This document shows positions 1-11,327 of a stretch of DNA of 64,000 nt, piece after piece; the first letter of the stretch is position 1, and every line of letters begins with the position of its first letter. This DNA is from Antedon bifida (Eukaryota > Echinodermata > Crinoidea > Comatulida > Antedonidae): contig OY727103.1 in NCBI GenBank assembly GCA_963402885.1, positions 6,362,501-6,426,500 on the forward strand, given 5' to 3'. A program made the translations under genes and the position numbers. The notes beneath the pieces are model-generated. The model was not told where the DNA came from and ran no database searches. It saw only the letters and a list, made by a program, of their open reading frames with translations.

Positions 1-936
1 AATTGTTTAGATTTCTCTTTTTTTTTTAATAATCAATTTTCTGTAAACTCAATAATGTAAATTTATTATAATTAGAAAGAAGAAGCCCTATTGTGAATTT
101 CTTCTTTTCTTGACAAGGAATACATGCCAAAATATACTAAAAGTAAGATTGATCATTCAGTGAAAAGATAAGCTAGAGTATATAACAAATTTTAGAATAG
201 CTTGATTGATCCTGTATAGGGACAGGATTGTAGTTAATTAACATACATACATTGAATGCTGCCCTCTATAGTTTATAATGAATTACCCTAGTGTTAAAGA
301 TAGAAATAATACTGTTAATTATAAATATTTATTATTATTTTCTTTAAAACATAAACGTTGAAAAGGCATTATTTAAAAGCATGATTCTCATACCCAAATT
401 GAAATCTGCTTGCCATTTCCATATATTTAATAATAGGAACAACCCAATAATAGTTTTTATATAACTCCAAAATAAATCCTGTCATTTGAATGGACAATTG
501 TGGGTCACATGTCATGCAATAGTACATACTATTTAACGATTGCTTAATAGTCCTTTTTTTTTTTGTGTACAGCAAATTTGCAAATTGATAAATAAAAAAG
601 GTTTGTTAGGTAATTAAGATTTTAACTGTGTCTATAAAATAAATGTGAACTGAATCTATCTTCCAAAACAATTTGTAATCTAATTTAATGGAGTTGTATA
701 TTAAAATTAAATGCATTATGATCATAAAACCAAAAATGAATTCGTCTTATTTATTGAATGGGGCGAATATTTTTAGAGTAAAAATAGGCTAGCATATATA
801 GTATTTCCTTTAAGATTGTAAATAGTTTATATCTCATTTTCCTTTTTAATATTTTTATATTTTATATGTTGTATTCACTGAACCACTTTAGAAATCAGTA
901 CATTTGTATTTGTAATAGGTTTAAAGATGTATTTCT

Positions 937-955
937 CCCCCCCCCCCCCCCCCCC
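937..955. repeat. Homopolymer C19
   Basis: Nineteen consecutive C on the plus strand, followed directly by an A-rich run. It stands out in AT-rich DNA. The true length may vary or be misread by sequencing. Confidence 0.95.
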
Positions 956-1059
956 ACCAAAAAAACAAAAAAAAGAAGATTAATTAAATGAGACTTTCAA
1001 TAGGTTATGTAGTTTTAATAAATTATTTCACTTCTATATAAAAAAAACGAAAATAAATG

Positions 1060-1335
1060 TTTTAACTTATAAAATGACAAAATAAATGGTTAAATCGAAC
1101 TAAAAACCCATTGGCTGGCATCCAATTTGAATATTTTTTTCTTTAAATTAAAGTTTTTTCAGGTAAATAAATGTGTCTTCGATCCAATTTTGGTTAATGT
1201 GAATAACCATTATGTGAAATGAAAATGACATATTAAAAAAAAAATTAAGAACAATTTTGTTTTCAGGACAATACACCTTTAAAGAAAAAATAAATAAAAT
1301 AATTTTTTTTTTCAGGACAATACATCTTTAAAGAA
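1060..1335. repeat. Dispersed repeat, family R1 (copy 1)
   Basis: Shares ordered blocks with 50410-50640 and 51715-51830: a TTATA..GACAAAATAAA block, a TTTTTTCAGG(T/C)AAATAA block, a GATCCAATTTT(T)GGT..GTGAATAA block, and a CAGG(GG)ACAATA(T/C)A end followed by CTTTAA. The end block is duplicated here (around 1264 and 1313). No coding capacity. Class unknown. Confidence 0.6.
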
Positions 1336-2218
1336 ATAAAATAAATAATGCAAAAGGCATATATATGGCTAGAAATTTGGCAATTCGTATTATATCTATT
1401 GACCTAATCAAATAAAATATAGATCTTTATTGAATACACTGACTGAACTCAAGGTTCTCATCATTGTCACAGAATCAATGTCTATAATGAGCCTTATTGA
1501 TGTTGACATATATTTAGACCATATGCTTACACGCTTCAATGAACATGAGTATGTACGCTTACTGTACAACGTCACACCTGCACTCTTCCAATGCCCGCTA
1601 ATTTGAGACTCAACGAAGCCTAAAGCGGTCGCGGCACAGACACAGCCAATTGTCTTAAGAAGCTTGTAATAGAGCATGGGTATTTACAAAATGTCAACCT
1701 AATTTAGAATATGTACTTCGGTAATTTCAACATAAAACGAGGAAAGTGAATGGAACAATAAAAAAAGAAGTATGGACCAATTTAAAATGCAAACCATTTA
1801 AACAACAATATGTACATATTTAAGCACTTGTGTATGATAGAATGTACTACATATTCGAATAATCATATGCTGACATTTTTATGAACGCATGATTTAAAAA
1901 AAACAAATTTTCCCAAATTTATAATCACTGTTAAATGTGAATGCACTTATATCATATTCCCCATCTAAGTCATTCTACCCCACAATGGCCCTACTGCACT
2001 TTCGCACCTACTAAGATTCTCTTAAGGATTAAGTTCAGATTTAAACCAATTATTAGCACTGCCGTGACCTGAACCTAGCCCTAAAAGTATTCTCAGTAGT
2101 TGCGACAGTGCAGTAGCGTCCCCACAACAATGCATACACAGGCACACTTGGTTTCATATTGGAACTGTAACAATACAACCAGTTTCTGTATCATTGCAGT
2201 ACAAACACAATATCTGGC

Positions 2219-2523
2219 TTAAGCTTTCACATCGCGCCAGGATTTGGTTCGGCGCCCTCAGAAAAATATCGTGGAAAATGGGTTGAGGGTAAAGCATAGG
2301 ATCGTTCACACCAACTATGTACAATTTTGATATGTACCTAATTAGGACTCCAAATTCAGTGCGATGGATCAAGAAGCCATTTAGTGGCTGAAATAGTATG
2401 ATTTTTTTTTTTGACCAATCGACAGTGAGCATGAATGCGTGAGCTTGACAATGGAAGTGAATGCTCGCGATATTTTCCTCAGGGCGCTGGACCGAATCCA
2501 AGCGCGATGTGAAAATTGCTTTA
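2219..2523. mobile_element. MITE family A, copy 1 (305 bp)
   Basis: The two ends are inverted repeats of about 50 bp. The left end has TTTCACATCGCGC, then GGATTTGGTTCGGCGCCCT and an AAAATATCG block. The right end has the same blocks in reverse complement (GATATTTTCCTCAGGGCGC ... GCGCGATGTGAAA). The interior has no meaningful ORF. The 115-codon ORF at 2154-2501 on the minus strand is made by the TIRs. A second, inverted member lies at 3459-3719. The absence of a transposase and the small size fit a MITE. The superfamily is not determined. Confidence 0.8.
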
Positions 2524-2541
2524 TCACGATCAATGTTTACT

Positions 2542-2564
2542 TACTAACTAACTAACTAACTAAA
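2542..2564. repeat. (ACTA)n microsatellite
   Basis: About five to six ACTA units directly after MITE copy A1. A short TTAG-type run in the complementary sense occurs near 10184-10200. Confidence 0.85.
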
Positions 2565-3458
2565 TCGTATCCCAACTCATCAACCACAACGTACAATATA
2601 GACTCAATCCACGTTTGAATAGATTAAAAAAGCAACATATTATGATTTGATATCATGTGACAATATACATTAAGGTGATTATTCGTGTAAGGTTTGAAAT
2701 AATTTATCACTACGCACAAGTGTCTCGTTCAACGTGAAGCTATTCATTTGCGAAACATGAGTAACAACCCCGTTTGTTCCTATCCAGACTCCCGATTATC
2801 ACTATTCATTTTATTGATTTTGCAACCAATTAACGCTTTCATTCATACCACCTAATAACATGCATCTCCCCTGGGAAGCGACACCTAGGAATTTCAGCAT
2901 CAGACATCCATCACAGTCTGAGCTAATTACGTGACCGTCATACTCACCGTGTCGGTTCACAACTTTCACATAAAAACTGACATTTTCTTTCTCGAAATGA
3001 AGAACTTCTTATGCTTGTTGGTACGCACCATCAAAAGTGACCCAAATTTTGAAATATTTCCACGGCTCATGTTACAGTAGTTACATACATCTCATTTTGT
3101 GAAAATGTCAAGAATATTATCAAGAGGTTAAATAATGCCTATCAAGATATTTTTTTACATTTAGTAAGGCCACGTGTAAAGATGTTTTATATTCATACTG
3201 AATAAAGACAAATGCTGGAACAAATTTATCAATATCAGGTCTTTTATCGTCACTAGTATTTCAAAATGCCGCATGTTGTTTAATTTCTGTTCTGTATAAA
3301 AACATCCCCACCTCACCTATCTTCTTTGTGTATTTTTTTTGCAATTCATTCTTTATAATATAAACTTCAAAGTAGTAAAGTTTCTTAAAGAGAAAATCCA
3401 CCTGAACTACTCAAGCCTACATGGCTACACATGGTTTTATGGCTGAGACGCCCCTGTC

Positions 3459-3719
3459 TTAAGCTGCTTTAACAACGCACCCGGATTCGGTCTGGCACCT
3501 TGACAAAAAGCGTTGAGCATGCTTTCACATTGAGCATGAATTCAGTTATCTGTCAAGTGAGGTAACTCATAATCACTGTTCTTTTCAGCATGGATCAGTT
3601 ACAAATTTGAAACTTACGATTTTGGTGTGATCCTAATGCTTTACCTCTAAACCCATTTTAGACGATATTTTTCTCAGGGCGCCGGACTCAATATGGCCTC
3701 AATGTGAAACCAACTTTAA
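3459..3719. mobile_element. MITE family A, copy 2, inverted relative to copy 1
   Basis: The right end carries GATATTTTTCTCAGGGCGCC and AATGTGAAACC. The interior block (GTGTGATCCTAATGCTTTACC) is the reverse complement of an interior block of copy 1 (GGTAAAGCATAGGATCG). The left end (GGATTCGGTCTGGC) is the more diverged TIR. An older, more decayed copy than A1. Confidence 0.7.
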
Positions 3720-3856
3720 CTGATTGGCCACTCAACTCAAATTTGAAAGTGTATTAAAAGTCTTCATTTGTAAATTCTTTTGCTAGTTGTTTGATGAACA
3801 GAAATAATTTTAAAAGAAATAATTAAAAGTTTGAAGAATCAAAAAAATGGACTTAC

Positions 3857-3946
3857 CGTAGCATTTTCTAGACACGCCAACAAATGATGATGTTGTGTTT
3901 CATATGAACTAATTTTATTCTGTATTTCTTCTTGTGAACAACCACT
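3857..3946 (-). CDS. Shal: Shal/Kv4 potassium channel, C-terminal exon with dileucine motif
   Basis: A 90-nt internal exon (30 codons, phase 0 at both ends). The acceptor reads TTTTTTCACAG and the donor is GTAAGT. Its peptide begins SGCSQEEIQ and contains SSYETQHHHLLACLENAT, very close to the vertebrate Kv4.2 motif FETQHHHLLHCLEKTT. In mammalian Kv4.2 this dileucine-containing segment is known to direct the channel to dendrites. Kv4 subunits form tetrameric A-type K+ channels of the neuronal and muscle plasma membrane. This segment is in the cytoplasmic C-terminal tail. The exon is too short to appear as a long ORF and was found by motif and splice sites. It follows exon 19681-19770 in frame. 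The next exon is not in the window as far as I can see. No stop or frameshift is present. Confidence 0.93.
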
Positions 3947-4099
3947 CTGTGAAAAAACAAATATATATATACATATTAGATTTAAGTGAAAACATTACTT
4001 TAATTAATATAGACCACTTTTAGCTATAGGCAAACTAACTGTATAATTATTGATGCCTATAGGCACGGACATCCTTTCATTTCATTTAAAAAAACATTT

Positions 4100-4620
4100 G
4101 TTTCTCTTTCCTTTTTATATGTACAAGAGTGGCGAAACCCAAAAAGTTAAACTTGTGAAGGGCTAAAATAAAAAATAAGCAAATAAACAAATTTATCAAC
4201 AAAAAAAACAAAGTATATAAATGAAACCGATTGAAAATATCAATGAAATTTGAATTAATATTATAGGATTCAGTGATTGTATGTGGATAATAGATGCCTT
4301 TTGAGTTTAACTGAGAAATGTTTTATTGATAGTGATCGGTTATGTATTTCGGTAAGTTGTTCCAATATTTTGGCCCTGAAAATTGTATGTTATGTTGGAA
4401 AGATAGTGTGTTAATTGAATATGTAATATATTTTTTTTTCTTGTGTTATGGCTATGATAATTGAAATTGAATTTGAACAAGGGTTGAAATTGAGTGGGGA
4501 TTAGGGAATTTATCTAAGAGTAAACACAAATACATTGTTGAAGGCAATTTATATCATAGAGTTTTAATTTTGATCCCTAAAATGGTCTTATATAAATTGT
4601 TGATTATTGTTTATTTATGT
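4100..4620 (-). pseudogene. Decayed LINE: reverse transcriptase C-terminal end and 3' UTR
   Basis: Minus-strand translation gives LIPTQFQPLFKFNFNYHSH followed by NTRKK, then in another frame NIQFSGPKYWNNLPKYI. Both match the usual end of non-LTR reverse transcriptase ORFs, with an H-x-H-N-T-R motif and a 'GPK-W-N-LP' motif. An in-frame stop lies upstream and a frameshift lies between the two motifs, near 4400. Below 4260 the sequence turns T-rich on this strand, as in a 3' UTR. The copy is 5'-truncated and dead. The clade (CR1/L2-like or other) cannot be settled here. Confidence 0.65.
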
Positions 4621-4682
4621 TATAATATTGTTTGTAATGAGAAAATGACTATTTTAAAATAAATGTTTATTGAACTGAAATG

Positions 4683-4970
4683 AGGGTAACCTAAATAGAC
4701 CTAATTATGTTAATGCTTCTAATTAGTAACCAAACCAGGTCGCTAATTGGAAGAAAACATTATTTATATCATATATTTTTAAAAGGGAAAGCGATGAAAA
4801 CAACGAATCTGAGTGGGCTACTTGGAGATGAGTTTGATGTGTTTCCAATACATTTTTCCTCTATCCGTCACAAAACCAAGGTATTTGTGCAAAGGGTAAC
4901 CTAACTGTACCTAATTATTTTAATGCTTCTGGTTAGTAACCAAACCAGGTCACTAATTGGAAGAAAAAAT
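4683..4970. repeat. Direct repeat pair of about 78 bp, 210 bp apart
   Basis: 4683-4760 and 4893-4970 share GGGTAACCTAA, CCTAATTAT, TAATGCTTCT, GTAACCAAACCAGGTC and CTAATTGGAAGAAAA with few differences. The 65-codon plus-strand ORF at 4707-4904 lies across the pair and has no recognisable similarity. Confidence 0.85.
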
Positions 4971-5821
4971 GCAGTATATGTATGTATTACTCAACACTTC
5001 TGAAAAAAGGGGGGAAAATTATTCGTACATTGCCAAAAATCTATAACCGATTGATTTCTGCTTCGTTTGTTCACCGGAGCCTCAATTAAAGGTGTTAAAT
5101 GCTCACTGTCACATACACTGTTATTAATGGTATGAACACGGTTCAAGACCTCTTACTTCCATATGAATATATATCAATTTGACTGAATATTTGGGAAACT
5201 TTGCATATTACTGTAGCATTATTACTGCAGAAATATTAATTATTTATGAAATTAAATATTACCGTTGTTTTGTTTTGAAATAGCAGTAATTTATTGCAAT
5301 AAATAGAACAATTTATTTTTTCGAGTATATACACTTTTCTGTGAATATTTCTACAAAAATTGACATTTTATTCCTTTTCCAATTTTTATTCTTCTAAGAC
5401 AATATATAAGCAACCATTCTGAAATGCAAAATTTAACAGAATTTTTGTAATTTTTTAAGCAGTTTGAATCATGGCATCTCCCAACATTTATTGAATGTAG
5501 ACCTTCGCTAAATCATCAACTGAAAAAAAAGTTTGTGTAACAGGGGTGTTTTGAGTATTACAACGAAAATTCATTGCCATTTTCTAACTAGCAGTAAAAG
5601 TGATAACTAAATTTGTACACAATTGTGAAAAAAACACAAACAATCAGCTGCAGGCTTGAGAGACATCTGGAATTACATGGTTTTTTTTCCTCTTGTGAAA
5701 TAACAACATATTTAGGCAGTAACATTAAGTTTATACTTTACGAACAAACAAGCAAGGTTGGGGATGAGAATTCCACTTCCCGTCCCTTTCCCTCACCCAT
5801 GATTGTAGGATCCATTTACTT

Positions 5822-5965
5822 GTCAGGGCTTTAGCCACCAGTATGGTGGTTGGTACGGTCCCAAACTGACCATTTTTTTACAAATGCCTTTGGCACAACC
5901 CTGTGGCCTGAGCAGAGATTGTTCTGCACCACTTTATTTCTTGTGGCTACAACACTGCTTGAAGT
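5822..5965. repeat. Dispersed repeat family R2 (copy 1)
   Basis: Shares GCCA(C/G)CAGTATGGT near its start and CACCACTTTATTTCTTGTGG with CTACAACACTG near its end with copies at 45135-45300 and 58795-58935. The three copies are colinear over about 140 bp. No tRNA-like box was recognised. SINE-sized and probably a SINE or MITE remnant. Confidence 0.7.
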
Positions 5966-6244
5966 TAACACAAGGTAAACGTCACGTAAAAAATGGTTTG
6001 AAAGAATGATTTAAAGTCAGTGAGGGACATATCAAGATTATTAAACAGACATTTACAGAGTAGGTTCACCAGGATTTGTGTAATACTTTTCAACTTTAAA
6101 CACAACACGTTGATTATAAATGGCAAAGATCACAATTAGGCTACACTTAATTTTAAAATCCTTTCCTGCTTGATAAAGAACTTCTAAAAATCCTCATTTG
6201 TCAAAAACATGTCACTCTAGCTAAAAAAAAAAGCAAAAATCAAA

Positions 6245-6713
6245 ATTATTTTACTGCTGTTAACTACATTTTATACCTTTTTAAACCGATTAGTGACTGT
6301 CTCTTAAATGTTCACATTGAAACAAAATAAAATCATACTTTGTATTGCAGTAAAAATACGTAGTTACTGTATTGCAGTAAAAGTATGTACTTACTGCATT
6401 AGAATAGAATTTTACTGCAGTTACTGCAGTAACTACATATTATTTACCCTTATCTGTTTAATCCAATTAGTCACTGTCTCATAAATGTTCGCTTTGAAAC
6501 AAAATAAAATCATATGCTTATTGCTGTAAAAATATGTAGTTACTGCATTAGAATAGAATTTTACTGCAATTACTGAAGTAACTACATTTTATTTATACTA
6601 CTTATCTGTTTAATCCAATTAGACTGTCTCATAAATGTACAAATAAAATCATACTTTTATTGCTATAAAAATATGTAGTTAAACTGCATTAGGATACTTT
6701 TGACATGATCCCC
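6245..6713. mobile_element. Palindromic MITE family T, three joined copies
   Basis: Three units of roughly 120-180 bp carry the palindromic core TACTGCAGTAACTAC, CTGTCTCATAAATGT and AAATAAAATCATAC. The outer end at 6700-6713 (TTTTGACATGATCCC) is the terminal sequence also seen at 29456 and, in reverse, at 36145. Tandem or nested insertion of one family. Confidence 0.8.
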
Positions 6714-7489
6714 AATTTGATATTTGATATCAATGATATTGATTTAGTATATTAAATTAAACGAACATGATAATAATTGACAAATAAAGATCTATAGATG
6801 CAAATAATGAGTTTTCCTAAGAAAATTTTAGCTGGATATGTAAATTATAACTGCATGCATTAATGTTACATTTAATTAACTGAATCTGCTGATAACGTAA
6901 ACAAAAATTTAAAAAGTAAAAAAAACAAAACATCTCCAATTCTTTCAACTTCAATTGAAGCCAGGTAGTTTGTTTTTATATGTAGAAATCTCCAGAGTTT
7001 TAAACGCAATGAACGCCTGATCTAGTTACTGCATTGTAACTTCACCTTAGAGTCATCATACAATTGGTATTTCATCCGGATGTCTACGTTGTATTGATTC
7101 GTAGGCGCCTTTAAGAAGCCATATGCGTCCCGGCAAGAACCGAAACGGCCACACACAAATCAAATATATTGCATCTCATTATTGTCTAAACATCATCGAT
7201 TCTATTTTATTTTTGTGTAGGATGTAATTATTAAAGTAGATGTAATGTTTTGGGGAAGTCAAAGGTTAAAATCATAGAAATATAAAATAACTCTGTGGTT
7301 TAAGTAGGCTACCCTTTCCCTTTAAAAAGCCATGCTAATCCCTCTCATAATCAAAACATGTTCTTAATAAAGTTTGATTATGCAAATATTTTACTGCGAT
7401 AAATAATTCATTAATTTTACTAGGCTGACAAAAAATCTTTAATTAAGGTAACGTTATAAGTTTCATATTAAAATATATATTTTTACCTA

Positions 7490-7925
7490 TAAAAATCTGA
7501 ATAGGAGACTAATGTGGGTGAAATAAAAGAATGCAACTTGAATTTAAAAACTAGGGGGTGGATCCCAGGGATAGATCTTAGGTTGCACCCTCCCTCCATT
7601 TGACAGCTAAAATGACATTATGAATGACATTCTTTATATCTATTATTGACAGACTATAATTATTATATGTTGGCATGGATGGATCTGCCCTCCAAAAACA
7701 AATTTTAGAAGCATAGATTTTTAACTTAAAATCTGGACAGGAGACTAATGTGTGTTGAACATAAAAACAAATGTTAGAAGCATAGGTTTTTAACTTAAAA
7801 TCTGGACAGGAGACTAATGTGGGTGGAACATAACAACAAATGTTAGAAGCATAGGTTTTTAACTTAAAATCTGGACAGGAGACTAATGTGGGTGGAACAT
7901 AACAACAAATGTTAGAAGCATATGG
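7490..7925. repeat. 69-bp tandem repeat, about 3.3 copies, plus a diverged copy
   Basis: The word GAAGCATA recurs at intervals of exactly 69 bp in 7697-7925. Units share TTTTTAACTTAAAATCTGG and ACAGGAGACTAATGTG. A lone diverged copy lies at 7490-7535. Because 69 is a multiple of 3, the minus strand stays open and gives a repeated peptide (YASNICCYVPPTLVSCPDFK). I regard this as a by-product of the period rather than a protein. Confidence 0.9.
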
Positions 7926-8313
7926 CACGGCTTATATTGGTTGACACCTGCTCATAGAAAGGTTCCAACAGTGATTATGCCCACGAGCATTCTTTTAAAT
8001 TTAAGTATATAATGCTCTATGTATAATGTTTGTTTAATATATTGTTTACATGTTAAATGTTGAGAAATAGCTGCGGTAATGTTACTAGATTTGTGTAGCA
8101 GGAGTACTACAGACCATCCATGGATACGGTCCAATTATGGATGTATGGAATCACACAACGCACGAAAATAAAAAGCCCTTCATCTGGGTTTTCCACGACC
8201 GTAACAGTGAGCAAAGGCCGCCAAGTCACTACAAAAAAATACAATTCGGAGAATCATTCCGTGTATACCCAGAAATATGCACGTATCGCTGTATATTTAC
8301 TACAGAAATTGAG

Positions 8314-8468
8314 TGTGTGGTGCAGTGCGTTGGATTTTTTTATCTCTGATCGCAAGATCAGGAGTTTAAGTCCAATGCTCGTCACATTGCTTGTATCCTT
8401 AGACACTTTTACATTTGCCTCTCTCCCACGTGTACAAATGGGTACCTGGTAAGAGGTCATAAATATAC
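8314..8468 (+). mobile_element. tRNA-derived SINE, family S1
   Basis: The head has a box-A-like TGGTGCAGTGCGTTGG and a box-B-like GAGTTTAAGTCC (one change from GAGTTCAAGTCC). It is followed by a body with TTGCTTGTATCCTTAGACAC and ACAAATGGGTACCTGGTA. I recognise this body as a common invertebrate SINE tail type. The three ORFs at 8120-8493 merely overlap it. Confidence 0.7.
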
Positions 8469-9224
8469 AAACTATGCTGATTACTAGCTGCAATACTATG
8501 GAAGTATGTTTTCATATGTGTTTGATCAAAAAATGGGGTAATAATATGCGAGTGTCATTTGAACATGAGAGAATTTGCACAATATAAATTAATACATTGT
8601 TATTATTATTCTTTATCAAGTCTATTATATTTATATTTATTGAATGATATTTCATTCAAACCATTGTATCCTAAACATTGCCATGTAAACAAACGATTTT
8701 TATAACCAGATAGTGCCAACATTAGGTTGTTTGGTGTCGAGAGGATAATCACGAAAGATCAGTAATTAGAATTCCTTGTTTGATATGACAGGGTATATGA
8801 ATAGATGACGTCAATGCAAGAATGGCTAGTTGTGTATTTGACGAGATCATAAATACTTGCAGTACACTATCAAGTGGGAAGTCAATCACTATAATAAAAA
8901 TATTCACCTTGCCAGGCTATGAATACACATACACAGTAATATTCACTGACTGTCGTCATCTGACGTCGTGCTATCAGATGTCTGGGGTATTATCGGTTAA
9001 AGGTACTTAAGGCTGTCAAAGGCAACTTTGAGAGAAGGTTAAAATAAACATGAAACAAAAGCTATTCTAATTGCCGGGCACAGTATGGTAATAGTAACAA
9101 TAAAACCTGCCACACTCAATTCATAGAAAATATATTTTTGTGCACCTACTTTCGAGAGTTTTGATACATTCATTTTTTAAATTTATATTCTTACATTTTA
9201 TTGTTTTTAGTATTACTTATTCTT

Positions 9225-9365
9225 TATACCGGGTTGCCTCTTCAGCCAACGACTGTTCTCCCAGAGGGCCAAGTTATGAGGAGTGGCTGTGTGTGTACTA
9301 GTACACCGGGATAACCCCTACTCGTCTCAAGAGAACTATGAGCGAGTCAGCCTCGAACCATGTAG
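9225..9365 (-). mobile_element. tRNA-derived SINE, family S2 (copy 1)
   Basis: On the minus strand a box-B-like GGTTCGAGG (9351-9359) is followed by GTAGGGGTTATCCCGGTGTA with CTAGTACACACACAG, then by a body ending near ACCCGGTATAAAG. The copy at 36300-36537 shares the GGGGTTA.CC.GGTGTACTAGT block. Confidence 0.6.
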
Positions 9366-9529
9366 ATACTGTTGGCTCTTTAGGTACAGTAAACAGTGCC
9401 CCTGCCTTAATTGGGAAAATTTTAAAATGTTGCATGCATTTTCAACCAATTAAAAAGCTCTATTATCAATCATAGTAACCTTACACTTGTCTAATTATGA
9501 TTTCATTACATGTGAAGATACTGACAGTT

Positions 9530-10085
9530 AATTTGACCATGAGGCCTGTGGTGATATAAAACCTGGCTGTGCAATGTGATGTATTAACAAGATAAAAAAA
9601 AAAAGGTGTGAAACATATCAGATGATTTTGCAATGAAACAGAGGTCCAAATATTCTGCTGCCAAAATAGCCGATTAATAACTGTGTGAATAAATTAACCC
9701 CAATTGTTTGGAAGCAGGAATGGGACAAATTTGACCATGAGGCCGGTGGTGATGTAAAACCTGGCCGTGTGAGATGATCTGCTAGCAAATTTTAAAAAAA
9801 AGTGTGAACCATATCAGATGATTATGCAATGAACTAGGCGTCCAAAATTCTGCTGCCAATTCTAAATAAATTAACCTCAATTGTTTGGCAGCAGAAAAGG
9901 GACAAATTTGACCACGAGGCTGGTGGTGATATAAAACCTGACTGTATATTATCTGCTAGCAAGATTTTTTTTAAAGTGTGAACCATATCAGATGATTTCG
10001 CAATGAACCAGAGGTCCGAAATTCTCATGGTTCCGCTGCAAACTATGTGAATAAATCACCTCCAATTTCTTGGCAGCAGAAAAAG
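9530..10085. repeat. Tandem repeat of 177-198 bp, three copies
   Basis: TTTGACCA(T/C)GAGGC starts units at 9532, 9730 and 9907. Each contains GGTGAT(A/G)TAAAACCTG, CATATCAGATGATT, GCAATGAA and a GGCAGCAGAAA-like end. The central unit has lost about 20 bp relative to the first. No ORF is maintained across units. Confidence 0.88.
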
Positions 10086-11084
10086 AAAGTTGTCAATAGC
10101 CGAGAAAATGGCAGTGTGAAAACACCTAAACGATCGTAAATTGTAAACCGCAGAAAAAAAAATTTACTTTTTTATCGATTAGTAAGTTAGTTAGTTATTA
10201 CTTAGCAAATTTTAGAAAATCGTAACTGGTTTAAAGTCTAACATTCAAGGAAAACATCGTAACTCAAAACCTAAATTGAAAACAAAATGAAATTATATTT
10301 CAATCACAAACCAAAATTATTTAAAAGCTATACAAAAACCTGAACGACAACCTCACATTTTTACCTGTCAAACGATGACAGAAATGTTTTTTTGTAATAG
10401 TACATAATAGTTATCATATTTGACAAAAGTATTTTTATTGGTCACCTGTCAACCCCTATCTTTGCCTAACGAGTTCTGTTAACCTTTAGCCATGCAGCAA
10501 CACAACAGATGCTAACGTTACAAATGCCTAGGCCACGATAGGTAGAATACTAGGCCACTGAAGAGCCGACAATAAGCTGATTTAACCAGCTCGTTGCCTG
10601 CTCTCACCTTGTCTCCTTGCACGCTGAGATTGTAATACCTCTACTACGCAAGTCATTATTAGTTACTTGATTCTCTCTGCATGATATTCTAGATGCAGTT
10701 GGCAAATATTTGGCTAGGACATACTAAGCCGATAAATTGAATCAAGGAAAAAGAAATTAAGCTAATGGCAGAAAAAACAATTACATCATTTACTTAATTC
10801 AAATTAGAGAATTGAAGTAATGTATAGATTTGGCAGGATGACAACACATGGTCTAGATCCCTTCAAGTCAGGTGTCAAAAAACAATTTATAGAATGCAAC
10901 CCTTAATTTTACAGACATTATATAGTCATATACTGTACGTAGAACGTTAGAGTATTTCAATAGTCTCCCCTGCCTGTCCAAAGTTGGAGCACTGCTTTTT
11001 GAATGGCGTAGCTTCCCGGACTAGCTTCCTGGCCTAGCTTCCCGGCCTAGCCTATGTCAATGATTTACGATGAATTAAACTTAT

Positions 11085-11290
11085 TTTAGAACAGTAGGTA
11101 TTTTATACAACAATTAATGAATGTCTTTTGTATTCATTGAATGGAGATTATTTTATTTGATGAAAGATTGACTATTCTATTTAACCTGGTCCCACCTCAT
11201 TTTATAGAGCAGTCAATCTTTTAACTCATGAAATATTCTCACCATCCAACTTATAAACATTCATTATTTGTATATTAATAATTGTAAACA
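11085..11290. mobile_element. MITE family P, copy 1, with internal hairpin
   Basis: Ends on the right with AACATTCATTATTTGTATA, the reverse complement of the TIR ATACAAATAATGAATG seen at 54706, 54896 and 61876. Inside, AAAGATTGACT (11163-11173) pairs with AGTCAATCTTT (11211-11221). The stretch 61873-61960 is colinear with its reverse complement. Confidence 0.65.
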
Positions 11291-11327
11291 ATATTTGCTA
11301 TATATTTTTGATGAAATAAATTTGTAA

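Larger units (their letters stand above)
1..3856 (-). other. Shal: Intron (5' part) downstream of the dileucine exon of the Kv4 gene
   Basis: On the minus strand this follows the donor GTAAGT (3851-3856). The last Kv4 exon, which in the family continues the C-terminal tail after the dileucine motif, was looked for here and not recognised, so the intron probably runs off the window. It holds a C19 run, one dispersed repeat, two MITE copies and AT-rich sequence. In 1-900, 1680-2200 and 2570-3450 I see no gene. The stretch 1430-1680 is somewhat richer in GC and holds an unrecognised 89-codon ORF. Confidence 0.6.

Noticed and set aside
2154..2501. 115-codon ORF with REEN/RFHCQAHAF-like sequence
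   Set aside because: Its two ends are formed by the inverted repeats of MITE A1.
7578..7928. 116-codon ORF
   Set aside because: Explained by the 69-bp tandem repeat.
8822..9010. 62-codon plus-strand ORF starting MASCVFDEI
   Set aside because: Nothing recognised. Length is within chance expectation. The nearby TGACGTCA at 8806-8813 alone does not make a promoter.
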